Source: Thiemannella venezuelensis (GTDB lineage: Bacteria > Actinomycetota > Actinomycetes > Streptosporangiales > Streptosporangiaceae). From it: a DNA stretch of 64,000 bases. The stretch covers positions 124,001 through 188,000 of the forward strand of contig NZ_JACHJJ010000005.1 in the NCBI RefSeq assembly GCF_014203605.1, in the 5' to 3' direction. Position numbers and translations under genes: made by a program. Under the pieces are notes generated by a model that saw only the letters and a program-made list of their open reading frames with translations, was not told where the DNA came from and did not search any database. This document shows, piece by piece, positions 18,930-27,252 of this stretch (the stretch's first letter is position 1; the number at the start of each line of letters is the position of its first letter).

Positions 18930-18990
18930 TCCCACAGCATGTCCCACAGTATGTCTCGCAGCACGTAGCTCCACAGCACGAGCCCCACAG
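18930..18990 (+). repeat. Imperfect short tandem repeats in the greA leader
   Basis: Tandem 12-mers TCCCACAGCATG and TCCCACAGTATG are followed by the degenerate TCTCGCAGCACG, then CCACAGCACG and CCCCACAG, just ahead of the greA ribosome site. They may arise from slippage; no regulatory role is known. Confidence 0.6.
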
Positions 18991-19008
18991 AGGAAGCAAG
19001 GAGAACCC

Positions 19009-19512
19009 GTGGCCGACTCCCACAACGAGAGCGTCACCTGGCTCACTCAGGAGGCGTACGACCGCCTGAAGGCGGAGTTCGAATACCTCTCGGGGCCCGG
19101 GCGCGTCGACATCGCCAAGAAGATCGAGGCCGCCCGCGAAGAGGGCGACCTCAAGGAGAACGGCGGCTACCACGCCGCCAAGGACGAGCAGGGCAAGATG
19201 GAGGCCCGGATCTTCCACCTCCGCCAGATCCTGGACAGCGCCAAGGTCGGGGAGGCGCCGCGTACCGAGGGCGTCGTCGGGCCCGGCATGACCGTCACCG
19301 TCCGCTTCGAGGGTGACGAGGAGGAGGTCGCGTTCCTGCTGGCCTCCCGCGAGGAGAGCGGCGCCCCGATCGACGTCTACTCGCCCAAGTCTCCGCTCGG
19401 CGCGGCGATCAACGGCAAGAAGATCGGCGAGAAGGCCACCTACACGATGCCGAACGGCCGCTCGAACACCGTGGAGATCCTGGAGGCCGTGCCGTACAAC
19501 GGCGGCAACTGA
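19009..19512 (+). CDS. greA: Transcription elongation factor GreA
   Basis: A 167-residue cytosolic factor that rescues backtracked RNA polymerase by stimulating transcript cleavage. The N-terminal coiled coil holds the acidic tip (EEGDLKENGGYH, about residues 44-55), and a C-terminal FKBP-like domain follows (SPLGAAINGKKIGE, about 126-140). GTG start after AAGGAG. It is followed by a textbook stem-loop at 19579-19609. Confidence 0.96.
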   Translation: MADSHNESVTWLTQEAYDRLKAEFEYLSGPGRVDIAKKIEAAREEGDLKENGGYHAAKDEQGKMEARIFHLRQILDSAKVGEAPRTEGVVGPGMTVTVRFEGDEEEVAFLLASREESGAPIDVYSPKSPLGAAINGKKIGEKATYTMPNGRSNTVEILEAVPYNGGN

Positions 19513-19578
19513 CGCCGCGGAGGCGCGCCCAGGGGGTACGGCGGCGGCCTCCCGCCGGTGCACGGCCACGTGACGACC

Positions 19579-19609
19579 GATCCGCCGGGACCTCGGGTCC
19601 CGGCGGATC
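19579..19609 (+). terminator. Terminator of greA
   Basis: A perfect 14-bp stem (GATCCGCCGGGACC and GGTCCCGGCGGATC) with a TCG loop, 66 bp after the greA stop. No U-run, but this is the strongest hairpin in the window. Confidence 0.85.
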
Positions 19610-19805
19610 GTCGCGTTGTACGGGGCCCGCGGGACCGGGCGCCGCGGCCCCGGCTCCCCTCGCGAGGGGCGAATCATGTCAAGGATCGGGAGCGTTCGGG
19701 CGGGTTCGCGTGCATCCGAGCGCGGTGTACGGCAGGCTTCGTGGAGCCGGGTTCCACGGACGCCCACGCCGGACGGCGGAGGGGAGACGACGGAGGGGAG
19801 ACGAG

Positions 19806-21137
19806 GTGTTCGAGCGGCGCAGGCGCCTGGCCGACCTGGTCCGGGAGGCCCGCCACGATCTCGCCTACCGTCCGCGGCTCGGCCGCCGTCCGCCGCTCCG
19901 CCGGCCGTACGGCCTCCCCCCCGGCTACGGGGTCCGCCACGACGACCGCGCCGCCCGCACGATGCGGCGGATGGTCCCGGCCATCGCGGCCCTCCTCGTC
20001 GCCGTCCTCGCGGCCGACGTGGTGGTCCTGTCCCGGCTGCCGGAGCGGGAGGCGGAGACCGTCGCGGCGCGCCGGCCCGCGGACCGGGCGCCGGTGGCCG
20101 ACACCCGGCCGGCGGGGGAGCCGACCGGAGAGCCGCAGGGGGCGGCGCCGCCGGAGGCGTCCGCCGAGCCGGTCGCCCCGCTGACCGCGATGCGCAGGCC
20201 CCACCTGTTCGTGGTCGCGGACCGGACGCTGAGCCCGGCCGTGGTGGCGAAGGTCGCCCGGCTCGACGGGGTCCGCGCGATCGAGCGCGCCGACGCGGCC
20301 GAGGTCGTCCTGGACGGCAAGCGGGTGCAGACACTGGGGGTGGACCCCTCGACGTTCCGGGCCTACACCCCCCGTCCGACCGCCCGGTCCGACCGGCTCT
20401 GGCGCAACCTCGCGGCCGGGGAGATCGCCGTCTCCTTCGTCCTCGGCAACGACGGGGGCATGCCGCTGGGCAAGACCGTCACGGCTCCCGGGCACGCCCT
20501 GCGGGTGGGCGCCTACGCCACGATGGGCATGGGCCAGGTCGACGCGGTGGTCGCCCGCCCGACCGCGCGGGCCCTGGGCATCCCGCAGAACAACGCGCTG
20601 GTGGTGAGCGCCCCGGGGGCCGACACGGCCGGGCTGCGCCGCGCCCTGCTCAGGATCCTGCCCAGGGGCAGCCAGGTCGCCACGGTCAACCCGGTGTTCG
20701 AAGCGGCCCGGCAGACCGTCTGGCCCGCGGAGGCCTTCATGACCGCCCCGCAGGTGCAGGCCGCGCTCACCGCGGCGGTCGGCAAGCTGGGCCGTCCGTA
20801 CGTGTGGGGCGCCGAGGGCCCCGACAGCTTCGACTGCTCCGGCCTCGTCCAGTGGGCCTACGCCCAGGCGGGCGTCCGGCTGCCCCGCGTGACGCACCAG
20901 CAGTTCGTCGCGGGACCGCAGGTCCCGCTCGCCCAGGCCCAACCGGGCGACCTGCTGTTCTGGCGGCACGACCCGACCAACCCCGGCTACGTCTCGCACG
21001 TGGCGATCTACTGGGGTGACGGGAAGATGCTGCACGCTCCGAGGACCGGTGACGTGGTCAAACTCGTCCCCGTGACCACGAAGAACTTCGCCGGAGCCGT
21101 CCGGGTCAGCCCCCAGGCCGCCGCCCGGGTGCGCTGA
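19806..21137 (+). CDS. Membrane-anchored NlpC/P60 cell-wall hydrolase
   Basis: A 443-residue protein. An Arg-rich cytoplasmic start is followed by one membrane anchor (about residues 57-76, VPAIAALLVAVLAADVVVL), a Pro/Ala/Glu linker, and a central domain of about 180 residues of unknown fold. The C-terminal NlpC/P60 peptidase has catalytic Cys in DSFDCSGLVQWAY (about 343) and His in SHVAIYWG (about 397), with LHAPRTGDV close to the end. It should cleave stem-peptide bonds in peptidoglycan outside the cell. The GTG at 19806 follows GGAGGGGAGACGAG. The central domain may recognise the wall or restrain the enzyme. Confidence 0.87.
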   Translation: MFERRRRLADLVREARHDLAYRPRLGRRPPLRRPYGLPPGYGVRHDDRAARTMRRMVPAIAALLVAVLAADVVVLSRLPEREAETVAARRPADRAPVADTRPAGEPTGEPQGAAPPEASAEPVAPLTAMRRPHLFVVADRTLSPAVVAKVARLDGVRAIERADAAEVVLDGKRVQTLGVDPSTFRAYTPRPTARSDRLWRNLAAGEIAVSFVLGNDGGMPLGKTVTAPGHALRVGAYATMGMGQVDAVVARPTARALGIPQNNALVVSAPGADTAGLRRALLRILPRGSQVATVNPVFEAARQTVWPAEAFMTAPQVQAALTAAVGKLGRPYVWGAEGPDSFDCSGLVQWAYAQAGVRLPRVTHQQFVAGPQVPLAQAQPGDLLFWRHDPTNPGYVSHVAIYWGDGKMLHAPRTGDVVKLVPVTTKNFAGAVRVSPQAAARVR

Positions 21138-21379
21138 AGGGACCCGCCTTCCCGCGGTCTTCCCCCGCTCGCGCAGCCTTCCCTCGTTCTTCCCGCGTCC
21201 TCTCCGCGTTCGCGCGGCCCCCGGCGCGCGGAGGCGGGCCCATGCGCGGATCGCCGCCTCCCGGGGTGCGAGGACACCGCCGCGAGCCGTCGCGTCCGGG
21301 CCGGCGCGGAGGCCGGGACGGGTGCCCGGGATCGGCCGGCCGGCTTCGGTGGAGACCCCTGGCCTGGTGTGCTGAAGCG

Positions 21380-21397
21380 ATGTAATCTCCATTACAT
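21380..21397. promoter_or_regulatory. Palindrome over the start codon of the following gene
   Basis: ATGTAAT-CTCC-ATTACAT is a perfect 7-bp inverted repeat whose right arm overlaps the ATG at 21396. TAATCT inside it lies seven bases before the ATG, like the -10 element of a leaderless promoter. A protein bound here would block transcription, so it is a good autoregulation candidate. Confidence 0.6.
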
Positions 21398-21923
21398 GGA
21401 AAATGACGAAGCACGCGAGAAGCTGCGAGGCTGGTTCTCCGGCCGCCTGCCGGAGGAGTGGTTCGAGGGACGGCCGGAGGTCGTGCTCGACCGCGAGGAG
21501 ATCTCGGTGATCGGCGTCCTGCGGGGTCCCGCGTTCGCCGAGGACGCCTCCGAGGTGGAGCGGGCCGCCGCGGTGGAGGGTGCGGTGCAGCGTTTCCGCG
21601 AGGAGACCAGGGAGCGGCGCATCGAGATCGCCCTGGAGGCGGAGCACCGCTTCCGCCGGAAGGTCTCCTGGGGCGTCACCGCGGGTGACCGGACGGTGAT
21701 GTTCACCACACTGTCGGTGCCCGTCATGACCCGGTTGCGGCAGACGGAGCGCCGGGTGCTGGACACCCTCGTGGCCGCCGGGGTGGCCCGCAGCCGCAGC
21801 GACGCGCTCGCCTGGTGCGTGCGCCTGGTGGGCACGCACACCGACACCTGGCTGGCCGACCTGCGGGACGCGCTCCAGCACGTCGACCGGGTGCGCGCCG
21901 CCGGTCCCGACGTGAGTTCCTGA
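21396..21923 (+). CDS. Unknown protein with a ribbon-helix-helix-like C-terminal segment
   Basis: A 175-residue protein of unknown function. The N-terminal half is charged and helical. Residues about 110-150 (TLSVPVMTRLRQTERRVLD, then VARSRSDALAWCVRLV) have the strand-helix-helix spacing and an R/S-rich turn like CopG/RHH regulators, but I cannot assign a family. There is no ribosome site; initiation is probably leaderless. The perfect palindrome at the start codon fits self-regulation. Neighbours are the NlpC/P60 gene and pckG, neither obviously co-transcribed with it. Confidence 0.7.
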   Translation: MENDEAREKLRGWFSGRLPEEWFEGRPEVVLDREEISVIGVLRGPAFAEDASEVERAAAVEGAVQRFREETRERRIEIALEAEHRFRRKVSWGVTAGDRTVMFTTLSVPVMTRLRQTERRVLDTLVAAGVARSRSDALAWCVRLVGTHTDTWLADLRDALQHVDRVRAAGPDVSS

Positions 21924-21949
21924 GGCTGGGCAGGGAAAATCGCCTCATG

Positions 21950-22006
21950 ATTGGTCTGAACCTTTGGCGAGATTGGTTTAGACCTCTCTTAATGGCCTAT
22001 ACCACT
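21950..22006 (+). promoter_or_regulatory. Three tandem GntR/DasR-like operator candidates upstream of pckG
   Basis: ATTGGTCTGAACCTTT (21950), ATTGGTTTAGACCTCT (21972) and AATGGCCTATACCACT (21991) are related 16-mers spaced 22 and 19 bp apart, about two helical turns. They resemble the DasR-type consensus as I remember it (ACTGGTCTAGACCA plus ACT or AGT). The AT-rich 290-bp pckG upstream region holds no gene. Confidence 0.5.
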
Positions 22007-22134
22007 GCCGCAAGCAGTTTCTTTAATTTCGCTTTTTCTGGGTAGGTCCCTCCGGATGCCATGGTCCCTGCCAGGCCGTATGCCTGTCGGCGGGCCCGGA
22101 CCGGGATCATGACGGCGTTCGCCCGGACGCGTTC

Positions 22135-22150
22135 ACTGGTCTATGCCAAT
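22135..22150 (+). promoter_or_regulatory. Fourth GntR/DasR-like operator candidate
   Basis: ACTGGTCTATGCCAAT lies 65 bp before the pckG start and is the closest of the four to the DasR-type consensus. Its position suits a promoter-overlapping repressor site. Confidence 0.5.
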
Positions 22151-22214
22151 TGGATTAACTCCGGTTTCGTCGTCAATGATGATTTGGCCCTGAGAAGCGT
22201 GAGGAGCTGCCGCA

Positions 22215-24014
22215 GTGACCGCAACCGTTGACGTATCCGCCTCCACTCCGACCACCCACGAGGGACTCGTCGCCTGGGTCAGGGAGATCGCCGAGCTGAC
22301 CCGCCCCGACAGGATCGAGTGGTGCGACGGCTCCGAGGCCGAGTGGACGCGCCTGACGAACCTGCTGGTCGAGCAGGGCACGTTCAAGCGCCTGGCCAAG
22401 CGGCAGAACAGCTTCTACGCCGCCTCGGACCCCAGCGACGTCGCCCGGGTCGAGGACCGCACCTACATCTGCTCCGAGAAGGAGGAGGACGCGGGCCCGA
22501 CCAACAACTGGATCGCCCCCGCGGAGATGCGCGCGACCTTCGGCGAGCTCTTCGCCGGCTGCATGCGCGGGCGGACCATGTACGTCGTCCCGTTCTGCAT
22601 GGGCCCGCTCGGCGGTGAGATCTCCCAGCTCGGCGTCGAGATCACCGACTCGCCGTACGTCGCGGTCTCCATGCGGGTCATGACCCGCATGGGCGACGCC
22701 GCCCTCCGGCTCATCGAGGAGCGCGGCGACTTCGTCAAGGCCGTGCACTCGGTCGGCGCCCCGCTGGAGCCCGGCCAGGCCGACGTGCCGTGGCCGTGCA
22801 GCTCCACCAAGTACATCAGCCACTTCCCCGAGACCCGCGAGATCTGGTCCTACGGCTCCGGCTACGGCGGCAACGCCCTGCTCGGCAAGAAGTGCTACGC
22901 GCTGCGCATCGCCAGCACCATGGCCCGCGACGAGGGCTGGCTGGCCGAGCACATGCTCATCCTCAAGCTCACCCCGCCCGGCGGGGAGACCCGCTACGTC
23001 GCCGCGGCCTTCCCGTCGGCGTGCGGCAAGACGAACCTGGCGATGCTCCAGCCGACCATCCCCGGCTGGAAGGTCGAGACGATCGGCGACGACATCGCCT
23101 GGATGCGCTTCGGCGAGGACGGCCGCCTGTACGCCATCAACCCCGAGGCCGGCTTCTTCGGCGTCGCGCCCGGCACCGGCGAGTCCACCAACGCCAACGC
23201 GATCAAGACGCTCTGGGGCAACAGCGTCTTCACCAACGTCGCCCTCACCGACGACGGCGACGTGTGGTGGGAGGGGCTGACCGAGGAGCCCCCGGCGCAC
23301 CTGACCGACTGGAAGGGGCGCGACTGGACCCCGGACAGCGACGAGCCCGCCGCCCACCCCAACGCCCGCTTCGCGGTCCCCGCCGGGCAGTGCCCGACGA
23401 TCGCCCCCGAGTGGCAGGACCCCAAGGGCGTGCCGATCTCCGCGATCCTCTTCGGCGGCCGCCGCGCCAGCGCGGTCCCGCTCGTCACCGAGGCGCTGAG
23501 CTGGAACCACGGCGTCTTCATCGGGTCGAACATCGCCTCGGAGAAGACCGCCGCCGCCGAGGGCACGGTCGGCGAGCTGCGCCGCGACCCCTTCGCGATG
23601 CTCCCGTTCTGCGGCTACAACATGGGCGACTACTTCGCCCACTGGATCAAGATCGGTCAGCGCGAGGGCGCCGAGCTGCCGCGCATCTACTACGTGAACT
23701 GGTTCCGCAAGAACGCCGACGGCAGGTTCATCTGGCCCGGCTTCGGCGAGAACAGCCGCGTGCTCAAGTGGGTCGTGGACCGGCTCAACGGCGAGGCGCA
23801 GGCCGTACGGACCCCGATCGGCCTGCTCCCGGCCGAGCTGGACACCGAGGGCCTCGACATGCCCGCCGAGGACCTGGAGACCCTCCTCAGCGTGGACACC
23901 GGGGTCTGGAAGGAGGAGGCCGCGCTGATCCCGGCCTTCTTCGAGACCTTCGGAGACCACCTGCCCAAGGAGCTCTGGGACGAGTACAACGCCCTGGTCG
24001 ACCGTCTGAATTGA
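22215..24014 (+). CDS. pckG: Phosphoenolpyruvate carboxykinase (GTP)
   Basis: A 599-residue cytosolic enzyme converting oxaloacetate and GTP to PEP and CO2, the first committed gluconeogenic step. Hallmarks are the P-loop with the reactive Cys ([12 protein letters not shown], about residues 267-278), the metal site GDDIAW (about 292), and the guanine-pocket region [12 protein letters not shown]. The GTG at 22215 follows GAGGAG. The upstream region holds four related operator-like 16-mers, suggesting control by a GntR-family regulator. Length and motifs are standard. Confidence 0.96.
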   Translation: MTATVDVSASTPTTHEGLVAWVREIAELTRPDRIEWCDGSEAEWTRLTNLLVEQGTFKRLAKRQNSFYAASDPSDVARVEDRTYICSEKEEDAGPTNNWIAPAEMRATFGELFAGCMRGRTMYVVPFCMGPLGGEISQLGVEITDSPYVAVSMRVMTRMGDAALRLIEERGDFVKAVHSVGAPLEPGQADVPWPCSSTKYISHFPETREIWSYGSGYGGNALLGKKCYALRIASTMARDEGWLAEHMLILKLTPPGGETRYVAAAFPSACGKTNLAMLQPTIPGWKVETIGDDIAWMRFGEDGRLYAINPEAGFFGVAPGTGESTNANAIKTLWGNSVFTNVALTDDGDVWWEGLTEEPPAHLTDWKGRDWTPDSDEPAAHPNARFAVPAGQCPTIAPEWQDPKGVPISAILFGGRRASAVPLVTEALSWNHGVFIGSNIASEKTAAAEGTVGELRRDPFAMLPFCGYNMGDYFAHWIKIGQREGAELPRIYYVNWFRKNADGRFIWPGFGENSRVLKWVVDRLNGEAQAVRTPIGLLPAELDTEGLDMPAEDLETLLSVDTGVWKEEAALIPAFFETFGDHLPKELWDEYNALVDRLN

Positions 24015-24028
24015 GACATTGAGGGTGC

Positions 24029-24054
24029 AACTTCCGTGCCGCCCCGTGCGTCTA
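24029..24054 (+). promoter_or_regulatory. ECF-type promoter of the TIGR04222 gene
   Basis: AACTT (24029-24033) and CGTCTA (24049-24054) are separated by 15 bp, the layout of ECF sigma promoters. ACGGGGCG follows at 24062. The same elements with the same 15-bp spacer recur before the next gene. GCCCCGT/ACGGGGC (24041, 24062) could also pair as a weak pckG terminator. Confidence 0.6.
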
Positions 24055-24095
24055 TCTGACAACGGGGCGTGCGCCCCCTTCCCCGGGAGGCCGAC

Positions 24096-25076
24096 ATGGG
24101 AGTCGTACTGGTCGTCATAGCGGCGGCCTTCGCCGTGGTGGCCCTCACCACGGTGACGGCGCTGGGCGCCGAGCACCGCAGGATCCGCGCCGCGGGTCCG
24201 GGCCACCGCGGTGGCCCGCTCAGCCCCTACGAGCTGGCCTACCTGGCCGGCGGGCCGCTCCGCACGGTCAACACCGCGCTCGGCATGCTGGCCAGGGGCG
24301 GCGGCGTCCGGGTCGCGCGGGGCGGCCAGATCAGCCTGGTCGCCGGGGCCCCGCCCTCGCCCGACCCGATCGAGCAGGCCGTCCTGGAGGCGCTCGCCGC
24401 CCGCGGCGGCACCGGATCGGCCGGTGAGCTGCGCCGTGCGGTGGCCGACGGCCAGGCCATGAGCGGCCTGCGCTACCACCTGCTCGGCCAGGGCCTGCTG
24501 CTGCCCGACGGCGCGTTCGGGCAGGCGTGGAAGCTGCTGAACCGGCTGCTGGCCGTCTCGGTGCTCGCGGTTCCCTTCACGATCGGCACGCTCGTCGTCG
24601 GGATCTCGACCGACCTCGTCCCGGTGGCGTTCCTGATCGGTCTCCTCACGGTGGTGCTCGGCTTCTCCGCCCATCGGCGCTGGAAGCGGGTCCTGAGCGG
24701 CGTGGTCAGCAAGGCGGGGCACGACGTGCTCGACTCCGCCCGCCGGGCCCACGTCCGCGGCGCCCAGCCCGTGACCGGCGACCTGGCCTTCGCCGTCGGC
24801 GCGCCGGTGGCGCTGTACGGCCTCGGCGCGCTGGGCGACCCCTACCTGACCGACGAGCTCCAGCGGGGCGACTCGTCGGGCGGCTACGTGGGCGGCGCCT
24901 GCGGCGGCGGTTCGGGCGGCGGCTCCGGCGACGCCTCCTACGGCGGCGGCGACTTCGGCGGCGGCTGGGGCGACTCCGGCGGTTCGAGCGGTTCGAGCGG
25001 TTCGAGCGACTCGGGTGGCGGGTCGAGCTGCGGCGGCGGGTCGAGCTGCGGCGGGGGCGGCTGCGGGGGCGGCTGA
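24096..25076 (+). CDS. TIGR04222-type membrane protein with a Gly/Ser/Cys-rich C-terminal tail
   Basis: A 326-residue protein. There is one N-terminal membrane helix (residues 2-22), a cytosolic domain with two winged-helix-like repeats (LSPYELAYLAGGP and a second half ending near 140), then two more helices (about 150-190) and a final tail of about 70 residues made almost only of Gly, Ser, Asp and four Cys (ACGGG, two SSCGGG, GCGGG). This matches the TIGR04222 family. GGGAGG precedes the ATG; a longer frame to 24069 has no signal. It is the first gene of a group with a DUF692 iron oxygenase, so the Cys-rich tail is a plausible modification substrate. That is inference. Confidence 0.82.
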   Translation: MGVVLVVIAAAFAVVALTTVTALGAEHRRIRAAGPGHRGGPLSPYELAYLAGGPLRTVNTALGMLARGGGVRVARGGQISLVAGAPPSPDPIEQAVLEALAARGGTGSAGELRRAVADGQAMSGLRYHLLGQGLLLPDGAFGQAWKLLNRLLAVSVLAVPFTIGTLVVGISTDLVPVAFLIGLLTVVLGFSAHRRWKRVLSGVVSKAGHDVLDSARRAHVRGAQPVTGDLAFAVGAPVALYGLGALGDPYLTDELQRGDSSGGYVGGACGGGSGGGSGDASYGGGDFGGGWGDSGGSSGSSGSSDSGGGSSCGGGSSCGGGGCGGG

Positions 25077-25083
25077 CCGAGAG

Positions 25084-25109
25084 AACTTTCCGTCCGGCTT
25101 GATCGTCTA
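25084..25109 (+). promoter_or_regulatory. ECF-type promoter of the small tailed protein gene
   Basis: AACTT (25084-25088), a 15-bp spacer and CGTCTA (25104-25109), followed by ACGGGGCG at 25116, repeat the layout seen at 24029-24069. The match in both boxes, spacing and initiation region argues that one ECF sigma factor drives both genes. Confidence 0.6.
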
Positions 25110-25158
25110 CCGGTTACGGGGCGCGAGTCAGGCGAGCCCCCTACCCCTGGAGGCTGAT

Positions 25159-25380
25159 ATGACCGTTTTCCTGGTGGTTGTTGCTTTTCTGGCGCTCCTC
25201 ATTCTCCTGCCGGTACTGCTCGCTCGGCAGGCGCGGTGGGATCGTGGGTCACAGAGGCGTCGATCGCGGGGCGGCGGTTGGAGCTCCGGTTCGGGCGGCG
25301 ACTCGGGAGGGGGCTGGGACAGCGGGTCCGGCGACTCCGGCGGAGGGTCGAGCTGCGGGGGAGGCGGCGGCGGTGACTGA
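25159..25380 (+). CDS. Small membrane protein with an SSCGGG tail (possible peptide substrate)
   Basis: A 73-residue protein. A membrane helix fills residues 3-23, a basic [12 protein letters not shown] segment follows, and the rest is Gly/Ser/Asp/Trp with a single Cys in [10 protein letters not shown] at the very end. It looks like a short paralogue of the upstream tail protein reduced to anchor plus tail. GGAGG sits five bases before the ATG. Its stop overlaps the start of the DUF692 gene by eight bases, so translation of the two is coupled, as expected of a substrate and its modifying enzyme. Confidence 0.8.
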   Translation: MTVFLVVVAFLALLILLPVLLARQARWDRGSQRRRSRGGGWSSGSGGDSGGGWDSGSGDSGGGSSCGGGGGGD

Positions 25381-26182
25381 GCGGCTCGGGGTCGGGATCG
25401 GCTGGCGGCCGGAGATCGACCTCACCGTGGAACGGCTGCCCGGCGTCGACTTCGTCGAGGTGATCGCGGAGAACATCCGCCCCGACCGGCTGCCCGAGTC
25501 GCTGCGGGTGCTCCGGAGCCGGGGCGTGCCGGTGATCCCGCACGGCGTCGGGCTGGGGATCGGCGGCGCCGAGCCGCCCGACCCGGCCCGGCTGACGCAC
25601 CTGGCCGAATGCGCCGAGGCGCTCGGTGCGCCGCTGGTCAGCGAGCATCTCGCCTTCGTGCGGGCGGGCGGGATGGAGGCCGGTCACCTGCTCCCGGTCC
25701 CGCGCACCCGGCGGGCGCTCGGGGTGGTGACGGAGAACGTACGGCGGGCGCAGGACGCGCTCGGCGGCGTTCCGCTGGCCCTGGAGAACGTGGCGGCGCT
25801 GTTCGGCTGGCCGGAGGACGAGATGACCGAGGCGGAGTTCCTCGGCGACCTGGTCGCCGCGACCGGGGTCGGGCTCCTGGTCGACGTGGCCAACCTCTAC
25901 ACCAACCAGGTCAACCTGGGGCTGCGGGCGGTGGACGCGCTGGACGCCCTCCCCCTGTCCGAGCTCGCCTACGTGCACGTCGCCGGGGGCCACCTGCACG
26001 GCGACGTCTGGCACGACACCCACACCGCGCACGTCCCCGACGACGTCCTCGACGTCCTGTCGGAGCTCTGCGCCCGGGTGGACCCGCCCGGGGTGCTGCT
26101 GGAGTGGGACGCCGACTACCCCAGCGACGAGGCACTGGAGGCCGAGCTCGGCCGGATCCGCGGAGCGATGACCCGTGCCTGA
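25373..26182 (+). CDS. DUF692 multinuclear non-haem iron oxygenase (MNIO) family protein
   Basis: A 269-residue TIM-barrel protein with the conserved metal-site residues: His in IPHGVGL (about 44), His in SEHLAF (about 80), Glu in ALENVAA (about 130), Asp in VDVANLY (about 168), the His-rich [18 protein letters not shown] (about 200-218) and Glu in LEWDADYP (about 243). Relatives MbnB and TglH oxidise Cys residues in ribosomal peptides using two or three irons, usually with a partner protein. The GTG start lies inside the previous gene; a partner-like gene overlaps its 3' end. Predicted role: oxidation of Cys in the tails encoded upstream. Confidence 0.88.
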   Translation: MTERLGVGIGWRPEIDLTVERLPGVDFVEVIAENIRPDRLPESLRVLRSRGVPVIPHGVGLGIGGAEPPDPARLTHLAECAEALGAPLVSEHLAFVRAGGMEAGHLLPVPRTRRALGVVTENVRRAQDALGGVPLALENVAALFGWPEDEMTEAEFLGDLVAATGVGLLVDVANLYTNQVNLGLRAVDALDALPLSELAYVHVAGGHLHGDVWHDTHTAHVPDDVLDVLSELCARVDPPGVLLEWDADYPSDEALEAELGRIRGAMTRA

Positions 26183-26627
26183 GCCCGATCGCGTGTCCGA
26201 GCCCGTGTCGGGCCACGGAGCTGCCGCGACGGGTGCTCCCGGCGCGGAGAGCGTCCCCGATCCCCGCGCGGAGCTGGCCAGGGCCCAGGCCGGGCTGCTG
26301 GCCGCGCTGGTGGCCGGAGGCGAGGCGCCGCCGGGGTTCGACGGGGAGCGGCTGCGGATCCAGGAGAACAGCCTCATCGCCAAACGGCGGGGGACGGTGG
26401 CCCGGCTCCGCCCCGACCTCGTCCGGGCGCTGGGCGACGGGTTCGCGGCCGAGTTCGCCGCCTACGCCCGGGGCCGCCCCAAGCCCGCGGGCGGCTCCCG
26501 GGCCGACGCCCGCGACTTCGCCGAGGCGCTCGGGGCGGCGGGCCGCCTCCCCGGGGCGGCGGCGCCGGCCCCGTCCTTTGGGCTGCGGTCCCGCCTGCGG
26601 ACGTTTTGGCGGGCGGTACGGGGATAA
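26175..26627 (+). CDS. Partner-like protein of the DUF692 enzyme (SCO6045-like)
   Basis: A 150-residue protein whose GTG start overlaps the DUF692 stop. The first 30 residues are disordered. Residues about 35-125 are helical, with the pattern [20 protein letters not shown] followed by [19 protein letters not shown], resembling the C-terminal domain of S. coelicolor SCO6045 and, more loosely, DUF2063 partners of MNIO enzymes. The overlap on both sides makes it part of the same operon. It probably presents the substrate or stabilises the oxygenase, by analogy with MbnC and TglI. Confidence 0.65.
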   Translation: MPEPDRVSEPVSGHGAAATGAPGAESVPDPRAELARAQAGLLAALVAGGEAPPGFDGERLRIQENSLIAKRRGTVARLRPDLVRALGDGFAAEFAAYARGRPKPAGGSRADARDFAEALGAAGRLPGAAAPAPSFGLRSRLRTFWRAVRG

Positions 26628-26637
26628 CCTCTCTGAG

Positions 26638-27171
26638 GTGGGTGGACTACGCTGTGTAGACGGTTCGTATCTGACGGTCACTCCCATCGTGTGCCGCGAC
26701 AGCGTCGGCTCGCCGTACGAGGTCACCCTGGAACTGCACCGTGACGGCGCGCCCTACGGCACGGTGGGGGAGCGGTGCGGCTGGTTCCTCTCCCGGCTGG
26801 CCAGGGGGGTCGCCGAGGCCCGCGCCGAGCGGGACGGGCCGTGGCCCGATCCGGACGACCGGTTTCCCGAGCTGCCGGACGAGGAGGAACTGTTCGCCTT
26901 TCGTTACCGGACGAGGAACGGCCTGGTCGGCGGGGGCGAGCTCCGCTGCCGGCTGCGGACGATCCCGGTCTGGGTCCCCGGCGGCCGGGGGCCCGCGGGG
27001 GAGTGGCGGCTGACCCGGAGGGCGTTCGTGGAGGCCTGGGGGAGCGGCGGGGTGGGGCTGCGCGCGGTGCTGACCTCGGCCGAGCTGGGCGGGTTCGTGG
27101 AGGCGCTGGTGGCGGAGGCGGAGGAGTGCCTGGGCCCGCAGCGGCCCGGCAACCCAGGCAGAACACAATAG
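26638..27171 (+). CDS. Uncharacterised protein
   Basis: A 177-residue protein I do not recognise. It starts MGGLRCVDGSYLTVTPIVCRD and seems alpha/beta with a C-terminal helix (LGGFVEALVAEAEECLG). There is no signal peptide or membrane segment. TAACCT at 26625-26630 is seven bases before the GTG, with no ribosome site, suggesting a leaderless message and a promoter separate from the DUF692 operon ten bases upstream. The frame remains open further upstream, but that part overlaps the DUF692 operon genes. Confidence 0.6.
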   Translation: MGGLRCVDGSYLTVTPIVCRDSVGSPYEVTLELHRDGAPYGTVGERCGWFLSRLARGVAEARAERDGPWPDPDDRFPELPDEEELFAFRYRTRNGLVGGGELRCRLRTIPVWVPGGRGPAGEWRLTRRAFVEAWGSGGVGLRAVLTSAELGGFVEALVAEAEECLGPQRPGNPGRTQ

Positions 27172-27252
27172 AAGGGGCGGGCAGCTTCCGGCGGCGGTGA
27201 TAATTGCCTGTCAACGCCCGCAGGCGCCGGGCGCTGAGGGGAGGGGCTCCAC

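Noticed and set aside
24041-24068. Hairpin GCCCCGT/ACGGGGC as the pckG terminator
   Set aside because: The stem overlaps the -10 and start region of the ECF-type promoter, and the equivalent region of the second promoter does not conserve the pairing, so promoter function explains it better.
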